Assembly: GCA_025449115.1 (NCBI GenBank)
Contig: JAHLKC010000009.1
Coordinates: forward strand, 248,001-312,000
Direction of reading: 5' to 3'
Origin: Chytridium lagenaria
Lineage: Eukaryota; Chytridiomycota; Chytridiomycetes; Chytridiales; Chytridiaceae
Length of the DNA: 64,000 bases
The number at the start of each line of letters is the position of its first letter. The first letter of the stretch is position 1. Of the stretch, positions 59,011 through 64,000 are shown piece by piece. The position numbers were made by a program, and so were the translations under genes. The notes under the pieces were generated by a model. The model was not told where the DNA came from, did not search any database, and saw only the letters and a program-made list of their open reading frames with translations.

Positions 59011-59149
59011 ATAAAATGAGAGCCTACTCGTTCGTTACGTACGTAAGCCCAATCCAATATCCAAAGTCAACACTTGCGTCATAAAGGATCTTCACGCATG
59101 CTTAACGGTCAACACGCGCATCGACGAATACTTAATACACGTAAGCCAC

Positions 59150-60780
59150 GTCACTAGATATACTTCGCTCTCATTCCTTGCCAGTGCCCGCCTGACATGA
59201 AAGAGTGGTATCAGCCAAGCCTATAAAGAAAATTGACGGGACAGAAAAAAGCCTCTCCTACCTTGAAATCAATTTAATTTGTGTCCCATCGACTAGAGTG
59301 ATGCATACGGCGACTACCGACGTCTGCAACCTTCAGATGGTACATTCAAGGACAGCCACACTACAAAATTAACACCCTTAAAAGAAGGCCTGTCCACACG
59401 AGAATCTGTCATTCCGGAGTCCGATAGCAAGAGCATAGGGGCTCAAAACAGTAGTGTGCCCCTTTAGAAGTCGGGGTGGAGCAGTAATGACACACACGTG
59501 CATCGAAGTATACTTAATAAGCTGCAGCCGTAGAAATACTTGGCGCTTTAATCCCTGCCTATGCCTGTGTGGTATAACAGAAAGAAAAGCATTAGCCAAG
59601 ATTATTAACAACCTCAAATATTAGAAAAACCGCTACCTTGAAAATTGTCCAATATGCGTCCCATCGAATAGAACGATGCATATGACGACGAGCGACGTTT
59701 TGCAACGTTCAGATGGTACACTCAAAGCGGCAACCACAATACAAACATGAACAGCCTTAAGAATATATAAGGGGGGTTCACACGAGAATCTGTCATTTCG
59801 TATTCCGGTAGGGAAGCATACGGCTTAGAGCAGTAGTACGTTCTTTCATTAAAAGCGTATAGCAGCAGTGTGTTTCTTCATAGGAGGCATGGCGTTGAAG
59901 GAGCACATCCTTAACTACGGACACGAGCATCGACGTACACATCTAAGCCTCGCATAGACGGCAGCAGTAGATATCTTGGCGCTTTACTTGTTGCTAGGAT
60001 CAACCTGACCTGATAGAAGAAACATAAGACAAGCCCACTAATTTGCTCTTACTCTGAAAAATATCCAGTGAGCGTCCCATATCTACTTGAACGCTGCGGT
60101 CGACGACTAGCGACGTTCGCAGCATTCAGATGGTACAGAACTACAATCACACAGCTGTCGCCAAGAGTCTCAAGAGAAGGAAAGCGGAGTTCCACAGGGT
60201 GCCACTCCGTAACCTCCAACAGGAGATGAAGCAGTGTGTGTGTTCGTTCAAAATGCAGAGCTGATGCCTAACGCTGGTCTTTTTGCGCTTTACTCTTTGC
60301 TAGTATCCGCCTGACCTGATAGAAGAAACATTAGACGAGTCCACTACTTTGCTCTTACTCTGAAAATATCCAATGAGCGTCCCATATCTACTTGAATGTT
60401 GCGATCGACGACTAGCGACGTTCGCAGTATTCAGATGGTACAGAACTACAGTCACACAGCTGTCACTAAAAGTTTCAAAAGAAGGTAAGCGAGGTCCCAC
60501 AAGAATCTGAAACCCCGGAAGCTCCAACATGAAGGCCGTAGGACAGCAGAACGGTCCTTCAATGAAACTGACGTGAAGTAGTGTAATGTTCGTTCAGATA
60601 CAGAGTCAATGCCTATCATAACATCAAAGATAATTAGCCAGGCTCATTTATGAGTTAATAAAAGAACAAGAGAGGGGCTTACCAAGGTGATTTACTAGTA
60701 CCGTGTCCCATCTATTAAAAGTGCACTAGTCGACTAAAGAACGTTCGCGACGTTCAGATGGTACGTTCAAATCTACAAAC
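59150..60780 (-). repeat. Degenerate tandem array of five 300-430-bp units with conserved splice-like sites
   Basis: A block with a GTCCCATC...CGACGACTAGCGACGTTCGC core and TTCAGATGGTAC recurs at about 59283, 59648, 60073, 60376 and 60703. Each block is preceded (plus sense) by AC-CTTGAAA or AC-TCTGAAA, which on the minus strand is a ..CAAG|GT or ..CAGA|GT donor. About 45-70 nt further left lies a CTGAC or CTGTG, a minus-strand CAG acceptor, in the first four units. Minus-strand translation of the core gives related peptides such as YHLNAANVASRRPQRSSRYG and YHLNTANVASRRSQHSSRYG. Outer units are more decayed. Additional shared blocks (CACACGAGAATCTGTCATT; GCCTGACCTGATAGAAGAAA) mark the repeat as hundreds of bp long. 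Nature unknown. Confidence 0.8.
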
Positions 60781-61523
60781 ACACAACACACACTTGGCAG
60801 AGGTACGCAAAGTTATCGTTGCTGTAAGAGAGCCGGAGGTAAGGAAGTGTAGGGCGCAAGTGGATTTGTTACTCTGAGGTAGTGTCGACATATAGGAGGA
60901 GGTAAAGCGTTGCGACGCTGATCTTCAGTGTTAGAGGGTTGGGGGCGGAAGGCCTATGAGTGTAGGTAGGGCAAACGGCTTGTTAATGTGCAGCCGGATG
61001 GAAGTAGGCTTGAGGTTTTGTTAAGAGCCAAGTCTGGTCGTGAGTTTGGGGGGGATTTGAGAGGTCCGGGGTGGGGAAGGCGCGTAGAGTAGTGAACGGG
61101 AGTGGGGAAGGCGCGCAGAGAAATGAACGGCGACAAAATCTCGGCGACTTCCCGGACACCAACCACTTCCTCCCCCTTTAAATGACAAGGTTGGTTAAGG
61201 AAATAGAAGTTGTTGAAATTGGGAATTGCTTTGTCGTGGACTGTGAATGTGGAGTGTGTGGGGGGGTAGTGATGCATAAATCCGCGGTGGTTAGGGCAGC
61301 AATGAAGGTCTCATGCTTGCGATGCTCGTTTATCGAGCCATACTCATATATCTCAAAGGTTTTTGCTTGATGGCGTTCATGGTTTTCTTTGGCTTTGTTG
61401 TTCGTTGTATCTTTCTTTATGGTTCTGTTCTGGTCTCAAATGGTCATTCTTCTGCTGTTGTAGGTTTCTCGAAATTTCATGTCTTTAAAGGGCGTTTTTG
61501 GGATGTCAAGTCTCCGAATTTTT
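60781..61523. other. Spacer between the tandem array and a hypothetical gene
   Basis: The left part (about 61020-61120) is G-rich on the plus strand with a short duplicated GTGGGGAAGGCGCG segment. No gene recognised. Confidence 0.5.
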
Positions 61524-62947
61524 CTAAAAGCCCCTGTGCTGGTACGCGTTGAAGCCGTACCAACCAGAGACGCCAGAAACGTCAACGGGAGAGAAACCGG
61601 TTATGGAGCTGTTAGCCACAAACTGGAAGTCGTCGGAGGCTCTGCAGGGAGGGGCCTCATGAAGCTCGTGCCCAAAGAGCCCCTCATAGACCTTATCCAT
61701 GATGGTTGGCTCCAAGTTGGGGACGTTGTCGTCTGCAACGATGGTCTTGATATCAGCAGAAGCATAACTCCTGCTAAATTCGTATGATTCGAACGAGCAC
61801 AATGTCTCAATATCGCCCGACCTCAACATGTCAACGTCTCCGTCCGCATCCCAAAAGTCCTAAAGCACGACAAGAGAGTTTTGGTCATTGATGATAAACG
61901 TTGCGAAAGTAATAACGACAGAAGTTAAAACAGAAATGAATTTTAAACTTACGTTTGGCACGTTGTAGGATTCGGAGTTTTGGATCATACCATCTTGCCA
62001 ATTGCGCATTGGCGACCTTTCCCTCATTTGCGGGACGCCGTCGACACACTTCACGCTAAGCCGGACGTCTTTGCCAGGGATTGGGGTCACATACATTCGG
62101 GAGATGACCGGGGAGGTGAAAGGGCTAGGCATGGAGAACATCGATGAAGAGGGAGCGGGTGCATAAGACACCAAGTTGGGGACAGACGCCTTTCCACTGC
62201 GTCCCCTCTTTGCTGGCGGAGAATTCATAACATCCATGTAACTTCCATGTCTACCAAAAGTCGTTGACGGCGAAGAGGACATGGAAGATGGGCTCAACTC
62301 GGCTTTGCGTTGCCGCTTGCTAGGAGGCGAAGTCTGGTAGGGGGCAACGGCAGGGGCCTTACCCTTCGCTTCCAAGGCTTTGCACGAACGTCTCTTCTAC
62401 TGACGGAGGATCTCGGCGAGGAACCTAAGGATGACGCAACGGAGGAGGCGTCATAGAGGGTGGCCTCACTATCAGACTCCGCCAAGGAGGTGTTCTTGAG
62501 AAACGGTGACAAGGACGGTAGTGGAAGGGCCGCAACAATTGACTCCGTCATCTTCTGAACAGGCGCGCCGGTCATCTCAGGAGAAAACAACGGCGTTGGA
62601 GACGGTGATGTGGTGTACGAGGAGGATGCGGAGGATGAGGCGGGAGAGCGGTAGGCGCTTTGGGTCATTCCCATGCCCGTCCCGGTGATCACATTGCCCT
62701 GTGGTGGGCCTTCCTTCCCCGCATTTCTTCTGCGGGTCTGAAGCGATGAATTCGCAGTTAACGACGGTGCCGTCAACGTTTTAGACGATGAACGAGGCAT
62801 CGTTGGAGAGCTGAGAGGCTGTTCAAGTGGATGTGCGAGGTGTTCTTCAGCTGCTGCAAACCAAAACAAACAATTATTTTTTCTTGTGGAGACAGACAGC
62901 CTCCCATAATAATTTCTGAAATGTCGTGGCTGCTGGTGCTGATCCAC
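61524..62947 (-). CDS. Hypothetical Ser/Pro-rich protein with basic nuclear-type motifs
   Basis: Not recognised. A likely start is MPRSSSKTLTAPSLTANSSL (62800), though coding-like sequence and a TTTGCAG acceptor near 62860 suggest an upstream exon. Ser/Pro-rich segments (SPASSSASSSYTTSPSPTPL, SDSEATLYDASSVASSLGSS) are followed, after a one-base shift near 62380, by ALEAKGKAPAVAPYQTSPPS with KRQRKAELSPSS and MDVMNSPPAKRGRSGKASVP. PPSKRQRK and PPAKRGRSGK look like nuclear localisation signals. Next come ISRMYVTPIPGKDVRLSVKC and NWQDGMIQNSESYNVPN. After an intron (about 61950-61862) the acidic tail reads DFWDADGDVDMLRSGDIETL and EGLFGHELHEAPP, ending at 61524. Probably a nuclear protein; function unknown. 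Confidence 0.65.
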
Positions 62948-63357
62948 CCAAAAAGTTGTGTCTCATTCTCCGCCTTGCGCGTGTTTTCGACACATTGCTT
63001 CCCCAGGTGGCGAGGAGGAGGATGTGGGCGTCTGCCGCGCCCCTCTCCCTTCAACTGTACTAACTAGGACGCAAACTACGAAATGCAGTGCTTCCGACCC
63101 CATGCCATACATGCGGACAACATTTCCGAACTGGTTGAGAGCTCACCATTCTGCCACCACACTCCAAACTTCTTTCCATAAATCTCTCCAAAAAAAGTAT
63201 GCATTAGAAATATAAAGATACTCTTTTTATCAAGCAAAGTATACGTATTTGAAAACAAAGAATTCGACAGCAACAAAAGCCCAAAACCCCAACCAAAACA
63301 GAAATCAACATTCCAAATCTACAAAAAATACTCCACTTGAAGCTATGGGATATTTAT
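62948..63357. other. Intergenic, nothing recognised
   Basis: Upstream flank of the hypothetical gene and 3' flank of AP-1 gamma. No motif-bearing frame. Confidence 0.5.
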
Positions 63358-64000
63358 CTAATTAAGCGGGTAATCCCCCGACTCCTCAACCTCCGCTCCA
63401 TTAACCTGATATGCCACCTTAAACTTCATCTTCACTGTCGCCTAAAAAGCAAATATCAACTAAAGAAATCAAAAAGAAAAGTCTACGCACCTTTGTCGCA
63501 TTCGCAATAATTAGACTCTGTTTCACCTGCGCTTGATTCAACGGTTGAATCACGGTACCAGAGAGGGGGTTAAGTTTCAATTGCATAGCCTGCACAGAAA
63601 CACATTATAAGTAAGGGCGAAAGGGTAGGGAGGGTTTTACTTTTGGGACAGCCACTTGGAAGGTGAGGTGGGTGAAAGGAACAGGAGTTGTGTTGATGAA
63701 CGTTAAATCAGCTTCAACGTTTTGCGCAGACTCCTTAAGAATGGCTTTAATTTGGAGCCCATTCTTCTTGAAAAAGTCGACAGGGGCGGATGGTTCTATT
63801 TAAAAAGTAAGAAAACGAGATAAAAAAGGTAGATGTGATGTACTCACCAACTGCTTTTGGAGGTGCAGCGACGGGTTGAGAGAAAAACCCTAGATCGCCT
63901 AAAGGATCTTCAAAATTATCGTCAGAAGCGTCATAGTCTATTCACACACCTTGCTGCTTCGGTTGCTGTACCAAAGGCGGAGACATCATTCCAAAGTTTC
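63358..64000 (-). CDS. APL4: AP-1 complex gamma-adaptin, C-terminal ear domain (partial)
   Basis: Gamma-adaptin is a large subunit of the clathrin adaptor AP-1 at the trans-Golgi and endosomes. Only the C-terminal part is present; the 5' part lies beyond the right edge. Minus-strand order: hinge DDNFEDPLGDLGFFSQPVAA with PPKAVEPSAPVDFFKKNGLQ, then the ear domain IKAILKESAQNVEADLTFIN, TTPVPFTHLTFQVAVPK, MQLKLNPLSGTVIQPLNQAQ, VKQSLIIANATK and TVKMKFKVAYQVNGAEVEES, ending GDYPLN and TAG at 63358. The SPVPFTDF-like and QAAVPKS-like blocks are typical of the gamma-ear. Introns at about 63842-63795, 63640-63590 and 63490-63443 are clean, with no frameshift. Confidence 0.92.

Noticed and set aside
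59378..59617. A 79-codon minus-strand frame in the tandem array as a gene
   Set aside because: Its frame is not shared by the equivalent segments of neighbouring units, and it crosses the likely splice positions.

Overview
The window is eukaryotic nuclear DNA, most likely from a zoosporic (flagellated, chytrid-like) fungus. Genes are densely packed on both strands, and most introns are about 45-120 nt with GT..AG ends. Fungal affinity comes from a UBC2/STE50-type SAM-RA-SH3-SH3 adaptor, a HOM2-type aspartate-semialdehyde dehydrogenase and a SCY1/VPS74/CWC15/IWR1 housekeeping set. Flagellate affinity comes from cilium or basal-body type genes: CCDC96/CFAP184, CCDC81 and a C11orf65-like gene. 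I infer the organism from gene content only.

Layout. 0-2.4 kb: low-complexity Ser/Pro/Gln-rich gene (-). 2.4-3.8 kb: AT-rich spacer with microsatellites. 3.8-8.0 kb: glycine decarboxylase GLDC/GCV2 (+), whose first intron is packed with a GAGCGTAGCGAG repeat. 8.6-12.4 kb: C11orf65-like and CCDC81-like genes (-). 12.7-14.3 kb: divergent mitoribosomal genes mL45 (-) and bL32m (+). 15-17.2 kb: MMTAG2-like (+) converging on IWR1 (-). 17.2-17.8 kb: a broken reading frame. 18.2-19.3 kb: CWC15 (+). 19.4-25.0 kb: UBC2/STE50-like adaptor, PDCD7/U11-59K-like protein, uL15m and ribokinase (all -). 25.0-29.6 kb: telomerase reverse transcriptase (-), ending only 10 nt before the ribokinase ATG. 29.75-35.1 kb: eEF1B-gamma and SCY1-like pseudokinase (+). 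35.4-38.7 kb: NSUN2/TRM4 (-). 39.2-41.8 kb: LSG1 (+). 43.5-47.5 kb: cytosolic-type isoleucyl-tRNA synthetase (-). 48.5-49.6 kb: HOM2 (+). 50.4-53.9 kb: VPS74/GOLPH3 and eIF3m (-). 54.5-56.9 kb: CCDC96/CFAP184 (+). 57-61 kb: gene-poor, with a minisatellite and a degenerate tandem array. 61.5-62.9 kb: hypothetical nuclear protein (-). 63.4-64 kb: C-terminal end of AP-1 gamma-adaptin (-), running off the right edge.

Many clearly conserved genes change frame at single bases while conserved sequence and splice sites continue on both sides, often at homopolymers. I read this as uncorrected sequencing indels, not mass pseudogenisation. Gene boundaries below are therefore outer CDS limits, including introns and apparent indels.

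Functional themes: translation and ribosome biogenesis (eEF1B-gamma, eIF3m, LSG1, NSUN2, IleRS, three mitoribosomal proteins), splicing and transcription (CWC15, PDCD7-like, MMTAG2-like, IWR1), Golgi and vesicle traffic (SCY1, VPS74, AP-1 gamma), cilium structure, MAPK signalling and telomere maintenance. The most interesting items are the U11-59K-like gene with a U12-like intron donor inside it, the telomerase-ribokinase 10-nt junction, the repeat-packed GLDC intron and the spliced-looking tandem array at 59.2-60.8 kb.
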